In this document: one piece after another, positions 32,301-44,800 of the stretch
Position numbering within the stretch: position 1 is the first letter of the stretch
Layout of the letters: the number at the start of each line of letters is the position of its first letter
DNA from: Branchiostoma floridae
Taxonomy: Eukaryota; Chordata; Leptocardii; Amphioxiformes; Branchiostomatidae
DNA: 64,000 nucleotides
Reading direction: 5' to 3'
NCBI RefSeq assembly: GCF_000003815.2
Contig: NC_049982.1
Location: 16,757,894-16,821,893, forward strand
Position numbers and translations under genes: made by a program
Notes under the pieces: generated by a model
Database searches by the model: none
Told to the model about the DNA's origin: nothing
Seen by the model: the letters and a program-made list of their open reading frames with translations, nothing else

Positions 32301-35153
32301 ATGGGAAAGTTGTATGTTTTTGGTTATAATGGTTTTGGCCAGCTGAGACCCGACAGACAAGATAATTCCCTGGTCCATCCTGTGGAGCTGGAGGTTACTG
32401 AGCCAGATGATGATGATGCGGTTGCTATGGTTACTGCTTCATGGAGTTCAGCTGCCATCTTTGTAGGTAAGTCCATGGTAGCAAGGTTGTATTACACTTG
32501 TGTAAGCACTTCAAGCTATGTTATGCATAGTCATGTTCACATTGACAATGAAACTAGGGTACAGCAGCCATCCAAACAGGGATGGTGTGTGATATAAAGG
32601 TCCTTAAGCACTTTTGACCGATCAAATTGCTAGAATCACCTGTCTGTATGGTCACGTGACATGGCTGATTGGTCATCTCCTTGTTATGTTAACATGGAAG
32701 CAGCTCAAAAGTATTGCACTATGTGTTGGAACAAAGTTCAACTATCCACAAAGCTAGCTTCCAACACACTAGCTTTCATGATACTGTAAATGCATTTAAG
32801 TTCGCGGGGATTTAATTTCGCGGTAGCGGGGAAAAGGACTTTTGGCGGTGGTTTTAATTTCGCAGTGGCACCATGCACTGTAGTATCTTAATGCCCTGGA
32901 ATAATGTTCGCGCTGGTTTTAAATTCGCGGTGAAATGGCCAACGCGAAAACCGCGAAAATAAATCCACCGCGAACATTTCTGCATTTACAGTAATTAAAA
33001 ATTGTAATAACTTCACGTTTACATGAATGTTGCTCCTTCTCTTGGAGATCATGATAGTCTGATGTGTTGATGTGATAATGCTCTAACATTTCATCTTACC
33101 GGTATACCAGCTTCTGCAGGCAAAACAATCATCGCGACCCAAGGGTTTTTAAACGCTGAGTCCCACCAGTGCAGAAAGTTTGAGACTGATGCTGTCAGGA
33201 GTTCAGCTTGGATAGCTGACAGCCTGGTGGTGGTGCGGGAGGGGGGCGAGTGTGTGCAGGTGGACCCCTGTACAGGACTGCAGCAGGGCAGATGGAATGG
33301 TCCAGATGGAGTCAAGTTCACTGATGTGGTTTGTAGGGAGAGCACCATACTGGCACTGACAGGTAATAGGAGTAAAAATGTAGACTAAAGGACCATTTTC
33401 ACATGATCAGCTAGATTTGATAACAAGTGTGAGATATGTGTAACCTGTCAGACAAATCTTTACTCATTCTCTTCTGAACCTGATTGTAAGGCATCAGTAT
33501 CAGGCAAGTTTTTAAACACAATTGGCATATTATCTTATTCTGCATTGAACAGATACTGGTGACATCACCATGCTGGGGGATGTGCAGTCTACCAACCCTA
33601 CCCCCCTGCCTGTGTACCTGGGCGAGAAGGTTAAGGCTGTCTGCTGTGGCAAGGAACATTCCCTAGCACTAACTCTCAGTGGGAGGGTGTTCAGTTGGGG
33701 GAATGGCAGGTAAAACTAATTTGCAATGTGAGTGAAAGGTGGACTGTGTGTCGTGGAGAGGAATCTTTGTTCTTGTTAGCTTCCAATTGCAATGGGGTGT
33801 GGCTTCAAAAGTTAAGCCCTCACTTGAAACCGATTACAAAATTTATTCATCCTTTCATAACTTTTGTTACTCCCCCTTTTGTTAGCCGAGGACAGCTGGG
33901 TCATGGAACAACTGAAGCCTCCAACACTCCACAGGTCATAGAGGCATTGGAAGGGGTTACCATGGTGACCATAGCTGCTGGGGGCTGGCATTCTGTCTCT
34001 GTCAGTGGTAGGTTAGGTTCACCTTCATTTTGACACATGTAACATTACATGTACATGTCTGTGGTTCTTTCATTGGAACGTGATAGCCTAACAAAAGGTA
34101 TTTATCCAAGCAATAGCTCTCTGTCAAAACCGAAAATTCAAATTCGTCAGTTTAAATATATAACAGATTTCACTTATTTGCATCATTAGCTGTTCTTACC
34201 GACAAACTCTACTTTGATGGCACCATTTCAAAGACTTGCATCTACTCCTATACTCTAGATGGATAACAAACTATTCAAGGAGGCAAATGATGCCAGGAAA
34301 TGACTGAAAGTAGCATTCAGGTATAGCAACCACTCGGTGAATCATTGATTGTATACAATATGACAAACCTGTCTCCAAAACATAGAATCTACATTTGTAT
34401 GTTAATTTTCCCATACAATCTTTTCCCTGTTCAGCTTTTGGAGACCTGTATGTCTGGGGCTGGAATGAGGCGGGACAGTTAGGATTACCCACATCCAAAC
34501 ACAAGACTGGACCCTCAGACCACAAACCTTCCATCAGTGAAATGGGCCAGCAAGGCGGTGACAATGTAGCAGAGGTGCTGGTACAGGCCACTCCTACCAT
34601 AGTGGACATGCCAGCGGGTCAGGAGGTATCAAAGGTCAGCTGTGGGTCCAGACATACAGCAGTTCTCACTAGTAAGTGTAGTGAAGGAATGTTTATCAAC
34701 ATCAATTATAAATGAAGAAATGGATAAATACTGTACAAAGATGTAGATTAAAGTAGTATTAAATGTATGGCAATCTAAACACTATATATCAAGTTGTTTC
34801 CAGTTTATTAGTACAGCTCATTTTTATTTGAATGGATTATATGTAACCTCTCTCTTTCTCTCCTGTGCAGGGGATGGCCAGCTCTTGACATGGGGATGGG
34901 GCAAGTTCTCTTTTTTAATATTCTGGTTATCTCTTTCAGTTTTATACACAAACTTTGGTCAGTTCTTTTAATAAAATGATTTGTGCTCTATGACAACTCC
35001 CTTCTCTCCCTCAACACAGGTGCTTATGGTCAGTTAGGCAATGGACAGACAGAGAGGTGTGAGGTTCCTCGCGCAGTGGAGTTCTTCAAGCAGAGAAAAG
35101 TAACTAATGTATGGTGTGGCCCATGGAATGATTTCGTACAAGTGGAGGAGTAA
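32301..35153 (+). CDS. RCCD1: RCC1 domain-containing protein 1
   Basis: Seven exons: 32301-32466, 33111-33362, 33553-33709, 33886-34007, 34435-34671, 34871-34900, 35020-35153, giving 365 residues (human RCCD1 is 376). The start [15 protein letters not shown] resembles the short RCCD1 N-terminus. RCC1 blades follow: [19 protein letters not shown], then [29 protein letters not shown], and [17 protein letters not shown] joined to AYGQLGNG. Exon 6 is only 30 bp, and the intron after it starts with GC (TGGG|GCAAGT), the only non-GT donor in this gene; that join exactly restores the RCC1 motif. In mammals RCCD1 partners the JmjC protein KDM8/JMJD5 in chromatin and spindle control. The gene is head to head with PSMD4 and converges on TRUB1. 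Confidence 0.93.
32782..32993. mobile_element. TA-flanked MITE in RCCD1 intron 1
   Basis: TA-CTGTAAATGCA at the left (32782-32794) mirrors TGCATTTACAG-TA at the right (32981-32993). The inner sequence continues as an imperfect inverted repeat rich in TTCGCGG / CCGCGAA words for about 45 bases. The TA target duplication suggests Tc1/mariner-like or related mobilisation. It is about 210 bp, without coding capacity. Confidence 0.8.
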
Positions 35154-35300
35154 TGTAAGACATTTCCTACAGCATTTTGCGAATACAGCTTTCAATATAT
35201 TGATAATCCCTCATACAGGGGAATAACATGGAATACAAGTAAATGTACTCTGTCCACCCTTACATCAAGTTGGTTACTTTCAGCCTCCTGAAATGTAGAT

Positions 35301-35306
35301 AATAAA
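35301..35306 (+). terminator. polyadenylation signal AATAAA (RCCD1)
   Basis: Canonical hexamer about 150 bases after the RCCD1 stop, before the convergent TRUB1 stop at 35597. Likely the RCCD1 3' end. Confidence 0.55.
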
Positions 35307-35596
35307 AGAGTGGTCCAAGCTCAACACTGATACATTTGGATCGGTCCACAGTAGTAAGTACATGTATATACTTATCTCAATATTGTATATGGGAGGTTCT
35401 GTGCCAAATGACCACTATATATGTGCCAATGCAGAGTGTGTAAAACATGGGAAAATGCTGATGAAGGCCCTCTTTGTGATATATAATTGATATTCCAAAA
35501 ATACAGTGGCCAGATAACCAACAACATCCCACTGGCACCTTTACAGTACTGTCCTGTGCCTAGTGGTGTTGGCAGTGTCTGCCCAGCCCGTGTGTG

Positions 35597-38215
35597 TCAA
35601 ATGTGGACAGCTGCCTCTATGTCTGGTAGTGTCCACCTCTCCAGTGGTAGTGCCTGCTGCAGTGTGAATAGTCCCTGCTGTACTCTACACAGTGATGTCA
35701 TGTGGGCACAGCTGTCAACAGCTTAAATTAAGGGAGGGAAAAAGAATATCAATTAAAACCAAGCAAAAAGACATGAAACGTTACTGGACACAACGAATGT
35801 CGAGGTATTAATTGATGGTACATGTGATACATACACTAATGGATGCAACAGAATGTCATGAGTTTTATCAAGTGATACTGCTATTTTTTCAAATGTTGTG
35901 CAAGAAAGTAAAGGTATATATTTCCCTCACATTGGGCAAGTTCTCATGATTTATATCGTTACAGTGTTAACTTGTAACTGAATCTTCCTAATCAATTCTG
36001 AACAGTCTGTAAGACACACCAATGAAGATTTTTTTACGTTATTGAAAAGACCAGTACTGAAAGTTGACTACTACTAGTACTAGATATGGGTTATAATACT
36101 GACCATGCCCCAGGTCATGAACAAGGGATCTCACATAGAAGCCTGCACCACAGGTCACCGCTGTAACAGATATGCCATTATTGACCAACGCCTGCCACAA
36201 ACAGTCCAAGGTGCACACAAGTTACAGTAAAGCATAAGCTGTAATAAGTACAGAAAATTCTAACCAAACTGCTTGTGCTGTGCTACTTGTGCTATACTCC
36301 ACCTTACCAAGTTGGAAATGAGGGGGGTTGAAACTGAGGAGTTCCAGAGAGTGGACAACCACAGGACGTGGAGGCTTGGGTTCCACTGTCTCCCCTCTCC
36401 TCACCCGATCAGACATCCGCTCACCCCCAACCTTCAGCGCTGAGTAGCTGCAGAAACATTTCATCATCCCTCAGGACCTTTCTTCTTGAAATTGTTTGAA
36501 ATTTGAATACAGAAAACCTTGCCTTGTTAGAATACACTACTGGTGACATACTTTTTGATGTGTTTAATAGCTTCTTCCAATAAAGATTATCAATTAACAC
36601 CATTGGTCCTGAACAGCAAAAGTTGATACATTGCCAAAATGAACGTGTCAGTTTCTTTGCAAACAGATATACATTGTACAAAGTATAGTGCTTACATGGG
36701 AGCCACCTGCATTTGTTCTCCTCTGAAAGTGTCCATGGTCTGCCTGAAGGTGTCTTCTGTGATGTGATCTGTGGTGTCAACAAAACAACATACAGAACAA
36801 AACATTCAAGTCTTCCGTGAGTTCAAAAAGCATAACACTGTACTATTTATTGGGTGTCAGTGCAATGGCATTTGAGTCTAGATCTAGCCTCAGTAACAAT
36901 GAATTTCACCAACCCCAATTGGCAAGTCTAAAACTAAAAGGTCTCCCCATGTTCCTAGTTAATTTTAATGGCTCTAAAACATACCAAAATGTTTCTCCTC
37001 TGTGATCTCTCCACCAGTATCATAGGTATCTGTGGCCTTCCCTAGCAGTCCCTCTGCTATATATCTCTGTAGGACAGAAAACAGTTGTTCAATTCCCAGC
37101 CACAACAACCATTTTTATTATACTAATTAATCATTTTTGGTCAAGAATAAGTTGGTTAGTATTTTTTACATCAAGTTAATTTTTCACAAGATTACTAAAG
37201 GAACACCCTGTCAACAGTGCCAAAATTTGTATTACAGGAACAGCTTGTCAACATTGCAAAATATGCTTACCGGTATTTGCAGGAACATCCTGACAATAGT
37301 GAAAAAAAAGGTCATCCCTAACCTTTGCTAGTTGCACCATATGAGATGTAAAGTAAAATCAAACCTTTTGTGTTGTGTTGAGAAGGTTATGAAGCTGCTT
37401 TGTTCCTTTACCCAGACCTAGAACTGCCAAATTGAAAATGAATGACAAGACATTTAAAATGGCTTATATAATCTAGTCTTCCTTCTCTCACAGTTTCTTA
37501 ATACAAAAGTTTAAGAAAAGGTCATTTAAAAATGTGACATATGAGGTCACCAGCAGAAAAAATGAATACTGCAACACCAACTCTAGTAATTCCATTAGTA
37601 TTGTTGCACCCAGTATGAGAGTTGATGCTATATTCTTTCACTTACATGTGTATGTGGTGGTTTTACATTCAAGCTCACCTTTACACAGCAAATTGTGGAC
37701 AAATGTTTCCAACATAAAACTATAGTCTAATGTACTGCAGAATTGTTTAAACTGCAAATTCAAAACAATGTGTAAAACTGCTTTCCCTCCAACCACAAAA
37801 TAAAACCATCACAAATATGAATGTCTTTACAGAACAGTACAGACAGTACTTACTGACCTAAAACCCCAGCTGCCCTGCAGTCCAGCGTGCCTCCATGGCC
37901 GAGTTTGATGGAGCGAAGTTTCACCTGGGCACCTCTACTCCTCATCTCTGTTAAACAGGAAAATCTGACAATCATTGAAATATATGTAAGGCTATCTTTT
38001 TATATGGTTGGGGTTGGTAATGATGTAGTATCTTGCAAGCAACCACACAATCTTAGATTCTACAGAGTATGTGGTTTTCTCTGGCTATGAGTTGTCAGTT
38101 GGTCAGACATTGGCCGGCCAGGCTAGTCAGAGAAATGATATTGTGTAAAACCTATTCTGCTTTCTTTTGGTGAGGAACATAGCTATAGCTACAGGTAAGT
38201 CAGTATGTGTGTTGT

Positions 38216-38254
<39 letters not shown>

Positions 38255-38394
38255 ACAGTTGAGCATACCTCACCTGTACATAGAACAGCCCGGATTTTCC
38301 TGACCACATCTGCAGATGTCCATCCCACAGGCTTGTGAACTGCAAACACCCGGCTCAGCCGGGACAGGGGCTCTACAGCTGCTCCCGGGGACAT
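35597..38394 (-). CDS. TRUB1: tRNA pseudouridine(55) synthase TRUB1
   Basis: Eight exons in transcript order: 38394-38274, 37947-37858, 37423-37365, 37066-36985, 36768-36696, 36447-36308, 36160-36104, 35721-35597. Phases match and the chain closes at 248 residues. TruB-family landmarks are in order: VFAVHKPVGWTS; LGHGGTLD with catalytic Asp at residue 63; VLGLGKGTKQL; RYIAEGLLGKATDTYDTGGE; the IYSALKVGGERM tyrosine loop; GAGFYVRSLVHDLG; and a C-terminal block (VQQGLFTLQQALPLERW). LYSALK and GHGGTLD separate it from TRUB2. It converts uridine 55 of the tRNA T-loop to pseudouridine; mammalian TRUB1 also modifies mRNA. The first ATG gives a much shorter N-terminus than human (349 residues), and an in-frame stop lies a short way upstream. 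Because a pyrimidine-rich stretch ending in AG also lies just upstream, an unseen 5' exon is possible. Confidence 0.92.
38221..38252. repeat. (GT)16 microsatellite in TRUB1 intron 1
   Basis: Uninterrupted GT dinucleotides, read as CA repeats on the TRUB1 strand, starting about 21 bases downstream of the exon 1 donor. Confidence 0.95.
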
Positions 38395-38604
38395 CCCTTT
38401 GCACTTTACAGAGGGAAAAGGTCAAGGGTAACATAGATATATCTATCTATGTAACGGAAGAAAATTAAGGGTATCAATGATGAGGGCATATTTGAGTACT
38501 TGATATACTTTGGGACAGGCAAGTGAGTTTTCTTACGCTAATATCTTTACGAATGCTAGCAATCTTTACCTCACAGTCTGTTGAATTCATAGTATCGAAA
38601 TATC

Positions 38605-39165
38605 ATGGCTTTCTTTAGGAGCCATTTATTCATACACGAACCAACACAGCTCAGCATGTTGCATGTCGATGCCGCAAATGTGTCACAGCTGATAGATGAC
38701 CTCCGACCCTCCCCAGATAGCTGTCTCAGCGACCTCTGTCGATATATGTTTGAGTCACAACCTATTGAGAATTTGAGGAGTGAAATGTCTCATTTCAAAC
38801 GGTTCGTCTGAGCAGTACAAATGTTAGAATAACCAAGGAGCTTTATCGAATAACTATTCTGTAGCGCAGAATTATTCCTTGAACAAACATCTAGCAAGAC
38901 ATACTGGTGAAAACCCCTATAACTTTAACGTTAATTTACGGGGAGGGGGAGGGGGCGGGGGTCAGTTGGTGAGGAAACGTACTCTTCTGGCCGGCTGACT
39001 CCCCTAGTGTACCATAGACTTTATTTGTCCAATCTCTACAATTAGACCACCGATCCGCGGAGCCTGGTAGAGGCTAACATATGTATCAAGTGTGGTTACA
39101 GGTCAGTTCGTAAATCTCACTCTTCTAAATGTATAAGAATCCATACAGGTGCACGAACTCTCCAG
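38605..39165 (+). pseudogene. decayed C2H2 zinc-finger gene relic
   Basis: Two fragments are legible. Codons upstream of and through 38897 read SLNKHLARHTGENPY, a finger helix plus a near-canonical HTGEKPY linker. Positions 39085-39165 read KCGYRSVRKSHSSKCIRIHTG, typical of CGYR-type finger arrays, but with the last-but-one His replaced by Cys and no readable first Cys in frame. A G-rich insertion and stops separate them. The 68-codon ORF at 38605-38811 may be the old N-terminus. A fragmentary, non-functional copy is the simplest reading. Confidence 0.6.
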
Positions 39166-40198
39166 AGAATGGACCTTTATTGACATTGTCCATATCAAGA
39201 ACATGGTCAGTGAACAGGATTTCATTTTCTATGTACCACTCAAGTCTACACTCCATGCTATGGGCACAATGTCAAGGCAAAGCTGCCATTAAAAGTAAAG
39301 TAAAATTTATTTGCGTGCTTTAGAATGAGGGGAGAATTATATGTAGATTATAGATATACAATGTAGATACGGGGTAGCATAGTTTTCTTATCATTGTCTC
39401 GATATCTAACTTAACTTATCAATTTATTTAGCCCATGGGCATACTCATGCAATGAAAGCCATTGTCAATGGACATTTCTAGCTTCGAGATAAGATAGTTA
39501 GAACATAACATGTTACAGTCACACGTATAATGTCTAACGTTATATGCTACATAGTAGCTAGTTGCATTTTGACTATTCCCTGGTGCTGGCGACGAGAATA
39601 CGTTGATAACATTTAACATAAGGACAGCTGATTCTCTAAGTAAGGCCTCATCCGGAATGTTTGTGGTCGTTATAATAATCTTCAAAACGTCCAGACAGGT
39701 TCAAAAATAACAGCGCAATGCAAAATAACAAAGAAATACAAGAGACAGTTTCTATTATAAATCGTCAAGATTGTAATAGCACATTTTATTTCCAAATCTT
39801 CATTCAACGAAACCGAAAGAATCACCCTGTTTAGAGAAGCCACAAAGACTTATCCGAACTTCCCAACATTGACAGACGAACAGAAAGCCACTTTTCTCTT
39901 GAAATCGCAGAACCCACTAAGCTTAGAATAGGTGGGGCTTTTCGTCTCCCTCTGCTTCCAAAAAAGAAGTCAAACCCAACCTGTTTAGAAATAGCCAACT
40001 CTAGTATTACAGTAGAATATTGTTCATAACTGTCCATTGTCACTTGTATATCTACTATGTTTATACCATGTACTTGCAATTAGCCCTCGGGCACGAACTT
40101 GCAAATAAACTTCTTAATATAAGTGCAGAGCCTTGCACTACTTTGATTTAACACAACGAAGGAAAATGAAATAGCTGGAAAATATGTAACTGTGAATA
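39166..40198. other. intergenic sequence with possible Ly6 3' UTR
   Basis: No gene recognised. TTTATT at 39785-39790 is AATAAA on the minus strand, about 410 bases beyond the Ly6-like stop codon, and is a plausible polyadenylation signal for that gene. Confidence 0.4.
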
Positions 40199-41811
40199 CT
40201 AAAAATGGTTCAAAACGGCAAGGACTGCTGTCGTCACCAAAGTTCCCATCGCTCCCCATGTGCTGGCCTTGACCGTGCCCGCCTCACCGCGGCCAGCCTG
40301 GCCCATACAGCCGGTCGTGTTGCAGCAGGTCACACAGATGGACTCGTCATGTTTGGGGCAGTGGTCGGCGTACGTCTGGACAAACCTGTCACATTTGGTC
40401 TGAGTGATGCAGGCGTTATCCCAGAACTCTCCGGCGATGTTTTCTGTCGTTACAAGGATGGAAATGACAGATGAGTAAAATATACAGTGGACTGGTAGAA
40501 AATATCATTTGAAATTTTTGAGATGAAGCACGTTTTGGAATAACCATTCATACCGTGGCCGATAGAAACAATGTGCAACACACCTATTTTTCTGCTCAAG
40601 ACACTTACTTTTCTGCTCAAGACACTTACTTTTTTGCAAAACACACTTACATCTTTCTGTGCAACACACTTACTTTTGTTTCTGTAAAACACATCGGCCA
40701 CGGTACATTCAACTAGTCATGACAAAGGTGTGGTTTTCTTCCGTAAGGCATCGATCGGTACCTGCCCTTGCTTGCTGGGTCAGGCGACAGGGGACATCGT
40801 GCTCTTACTCACATGTATAATTTAGATACTAGTATTCGAGTTAATCTAATGTGTAAATTTCAGATGCAGAACCCAGTGATATGTATGATTTTGTTAATAT
40901 CTAAAATGTGTCGATACCATTTTCAGTCAATGAAATATTTTTCGTATGTATTCCTCTCCTAACACGTTTCGTTTCGTATCGTTTTTGTGCAGACGCTCAG
41001 TTTACAACTTTTTTTGTGAAGACATTCAGTTTTACAACTTCCACCCCTCCACGCCCCACTCACTGTTGTATGTAGTCATGCACGCAGTCTGGTCCGCCCC
41101 GCAGTCCACCAGCTTACTCCGCATGCAGGCGTCTCTGCTCGCCACCTCCGTGCAAATGTAGCATTGCAGCGCCAGTCCTGGGAAATGTATCATTTTTTAA
41201 CTCCACAAGATCATCATCAAGCTTTACAATTTGATATTTTACATTAAGATGCTAATGTGAAACTTTCTGAAGGACTAGGTGTGGACCGTGATACTAACAA
41301 CATTTTCATGGGGAATAGAAAAGGATTTGAAGTACTTCCAGATAGTCCCTCGAGACCTTTGCCCTGTTATAACACGCTTAATTGAGAATTCATAGTAATA
41401 GTACTAGTGAGACATTATGTCGGACCTTCCTGGATAATTATTGGATACTTGCTCGCCACCTCAAGTTACAAATGTACTTTTAACAGACCCAGTTCAAATG
41501 CCATTTGAGTGTACCAAAAACCAAATTACGTTTTTTTTTTCATTTAGAGTCTATTAATAGTTGAAGTGAGCTGTGTGATGGGTCAAGGTTTGATAGTACA
41601 GACGTTTCAAGTTCAAATAAGGAAACAGGTAGCGGTTAACTCGGCTTAAGTGTACCAAAATCCCGCCCAACAATATAAATATATGACCATGGTAAAACCA
41701 TAAATGATATCGGTCAAAGATATAAAACACATACAAGATCATACATTTTTGGGTCTTACCTGGCGGAAGGCTCATGGTCGCGATTGTTACTAGGAAATGC
41801 ACTCCTAACAT
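40199..41811 (-). CDS. GPI-anchored Ly6/uPAR (LU-domain) protein
   Basis: Three exons in transcript order: 41811-41760, 41177-41064, 40443-40199. All are GT-AG with matching phase 1 junctions, giving 136 residues. Residues 1-20 (MLGVHFLVTIATMS...) form a short signal peptide. The mature part opens LQCYICTEV, the LxCxxC start of LU domains, and closes with CVTCCNTTGC, the CC-xxx-C end. There are twelve cysteines, two more than the common ten. The C-terminus is hydrophobic after a small-residue stretch (GTLVTTAVLAVL), typical of a GPI-anchor signal. Signal, one LU domain and GPI tail in three exons with phase 1 introns is the standard Ly6 gene plan. A cell-surface role is likely; the ligand is unknown. 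Single-domain Ly6 proteins diverge too fast for me to name an orthologue. Confidence 0.85.
40551..40705. mobile_element. 155-bp MITE with 6-bp TSD in Ly6 intron 2
   Basis: TACCGTGGCCGAT at the left and ATCGGCCACGGTA at the right are perfect 13-bp inverted repeats. Both sides are flanked by the direct repeat CATTCA (40545-40550 and 40706-40711). The interior is built of short repeats around CTGCTCAAGACACTTACTTT, partly in tandem. I cannot assign a superfamily from a 6-bp duplication alone. Confidence 0.75.
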
Positions 41812-44800
41812 CGTCTTGACTTTGACTGTGTTCTTCCCCGCTTAACAAAGACACAGTAACCAATGAGTTCGGGTACTGCCTCAAGCACATCTACAGCGAT
41901 CGTTATGGTGATGATGGAATAAGGCACGCCCGTATCATCACATCCATATTGTAGAGATAATGACATTAGCGAGATTCTTATTAGTTTTGTTCTTATCATT
42001 TGACCCGTATCGCACAGATATCGGAGTCGGTGTTGATGTTATCATGTTCAGATTAGCAGATAACTGTGTTAAGTCAATATGAATGTGTCGCTTGGCCCCC
42101 CATAGTGTCAATTTTGGTGGTATATCATTAATGAAACCTACTCAAAAAAAGACAAAGCCTAGACTTGGACAGAAAAATACGAGAATGCTAATGTGTACAT
42201 CCCTTTAGATTACATTTTTACTCTAAAACTAGTGCTGAATTTTGTATCTGCGTCACATGGTCTCCCCTTCCCCTCGCCAGTCCCCTGCCTCGGTGCAAAT
42301 TTCTGCTATTATAGTAAAAAAAAAATCCAACATTCTCTAGAAAACGCAGGACAATTCCCTCCCAGTAATTTGCCTTTTGTCAAGCTTTTCGCACACAATA
42401 TTAGACCATTAGGCTCGCCCCTGAGGCGTTACCAAAAACAGGGGAATTAATATAAATTACACTAAAAGGCAAACCTGTGTATAACCTCACTTTAAAGCAG
42501 CCATCTCGTCTAGAGACCATCCAATGTCGTGCATGTCGTATCATCCTGGAGGAGAACTCAGAATTCCTTTACTCAACTTGGGCTCGGAATTTTGGCATAC
42601 AATGCAATATGCGCAATTGTTCCTGACAAAATCAGTTTCTTCTTGTGTATTTTTGTGACATAACTACATGTATAACTACATGTTATATACATGTAGTCGT
42701 TTTAGGGAACGTTAAAACGACATCAACATGTATACGAGCATAAAATAATAATAATAATAATAATAGATGATTTATTGCACAACAATTGCATCAGTGACAA
42801 TGTATGGCAATGCATTGATAAGTATTGCATAGTTGCTTCCATTGAACCCTGATGACAGGGGAAGAAGAGGAAGAACACACCCACTTCTTTTTTATGACAG
42901 AATTAGAGCGTGTTTTATATACCGTTTCGTTTGCCTTTAGTCGTAAGGGTCAACTACCGTATTATCGTATAGGTCTTTACTGTTTAACTTTCATCTTCCT
43001 ACATAAACAAAGGAAGAACGCAGCAAAACAATATGGGAAACATGATAAAGACTAACAAAAAAAGTACTTCTGGAGTATGGCCTGATAAAGAGAGTTAGAA
43101 GGGGACAAGGCGAATGTCTGCATGAACTAATGTCCGTCTTCTCAACGTTCAGACTCTTACAATTGGCGCTTATACATTGACGTGATATCTACGACTGGCT
43201 TCGCCCTTGCAGATGACCATAGAACTGCATTTACATTTTGATGAACCTTTAGCTTTTCATACTCTCAGACTATAGACGTTTTGCACTCTATGGTCTCTTT
43301 GTATATGTCAAGACATTAAACAACCTTTTATTTGTTGCGATAATTATTTGCACATTGGCACTACTTACCCCCGGAAGACCTCTGATTATCATATCACCAC
43401 TTGACGGCGCCTCGACAGTTAGTAGTGTGACCTCTAGGTTGATTGAGGTCACTTCCACCTTTGAAAGTTATTTCCACGCTNNNNNNNNNNNNNNNNNNNN
43501 NNNNNNNNNNNNNNNNNNNNNNNNNNNNNNNNNNNNNNNNNNNNNNNNNNNNNNNNNNNNNNNNNNNNNNNNNNNNNNNNNNNNNNNNNNNNNNNNNNNN
43601 NNNNNNNNNNNNNNNNNNNNNNNNNNNNNNNNNNNNNNNNNNNNNNNNNNNNNNNNNNNNNNNNNNNNNNNNNNNNNNNNNNNNNNNNNNNNNNNNNNNN
43701 NNNNNNNNNNNNNNNNNNNNNNNNNNNNNNNNNNNNNNNNNNNNNNNNNNNNNNNNNNNNNNNNNNNNNNNNNNNNNNNNNNNNNNNNNNNNNNNNNNNN
43801 NNNNNNNNNNNNNNNNNNNNNNNNNNNNNNNNNNNNNNNNNNNNNNNNNNNNNNNNNNNNNNNNNNNNNNNNNNNNNNNNNNNNNNNNNNNNNNNNNNNN
43901 NNNNNNNNNNNNNNNNNNNCTGATTATGAAAATGCCAATGGACTTCGGCCCTAGAAAACGGTCACCTCCTTCTTACTTTCTATAAAATCATTTCATTAAG
44001 ATATTGATTCAATAGAAGTTGTATTAAACCACAATCATAAAATAGCCTGAGATCAAACTGTACAGCTTTGGTTCGCTTCACTACTGTCACTTCCTGCCTA
44101 TCGTGTGCTTTTTCCAAAGTACGCCAGAGGACGCTCGTAGCGATTGCATCCTCTAAATCGTACATCCTGAAAGATATACGCTCTGTTTAATGCCAGATTT
44201 CACGCCTATAATCATATTACATGTAGCCAAAGACCGTAAAATTACACCCAAATGTGATCTGCGACCTGCAATATTTCCATGATTATGGTACCAATGACGC
44301 CTGTAATATGAATTGATCGCAAAAACACAGTCCTCGAGGGACTTAAGTATTAATTCATATTTCACGCACCGCCAAGAGCGTTAATTGCAGAGTTTTAACA
44401 CAGACTCAGTCTCTCTAAAACTTACATGTCTGAACAATATAGAATCAATATATATTTTGGAGTACAGTGTTCTCTATAACGATGGCCCACACCACAACAC
44501 ATCAAGAGAAAGGGTTACCATACAAACTGCGGAGTGACAGTTTGTAGCAGTGTGTGGAATGCAAAAAACTCTAAATCATCCATTTTATCATGTAGCTGTC
44601 ATGAACTTCGTGTTTTCATGGACTTTCATTGAGTAAACATTACATTTCTCTTACAAAGATACGGCTCACGATTGACACTCCGATCATAGGAAAATATAGA
44701 ACTTTTTTGTGGATATCCATATGTAATATGGCCATGATCGTCACACAGATGGAACTGTGAAATGTACAGTTTTGTCATCATGACTCATGGCAGTCATGGC

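Noticed and set aside
40205..40474. Plus-strand 89-codon ORF at 40205-40474
   Set aside because: It is the antisense of the third exon of the Ly6-like gene.
40199..41811. Reading the Ly6-like gene as a venom-type three-finger toxin
   Set aside because: The GPI-anchor tail, three-exon plan and non-venomous host point to an ordinary cell-surface LU protein.
43355..43985. Open frames of 180-199 codons across the 439-N gap
   Set aside because: Nearly all residues are unknown; artefact of the gap.
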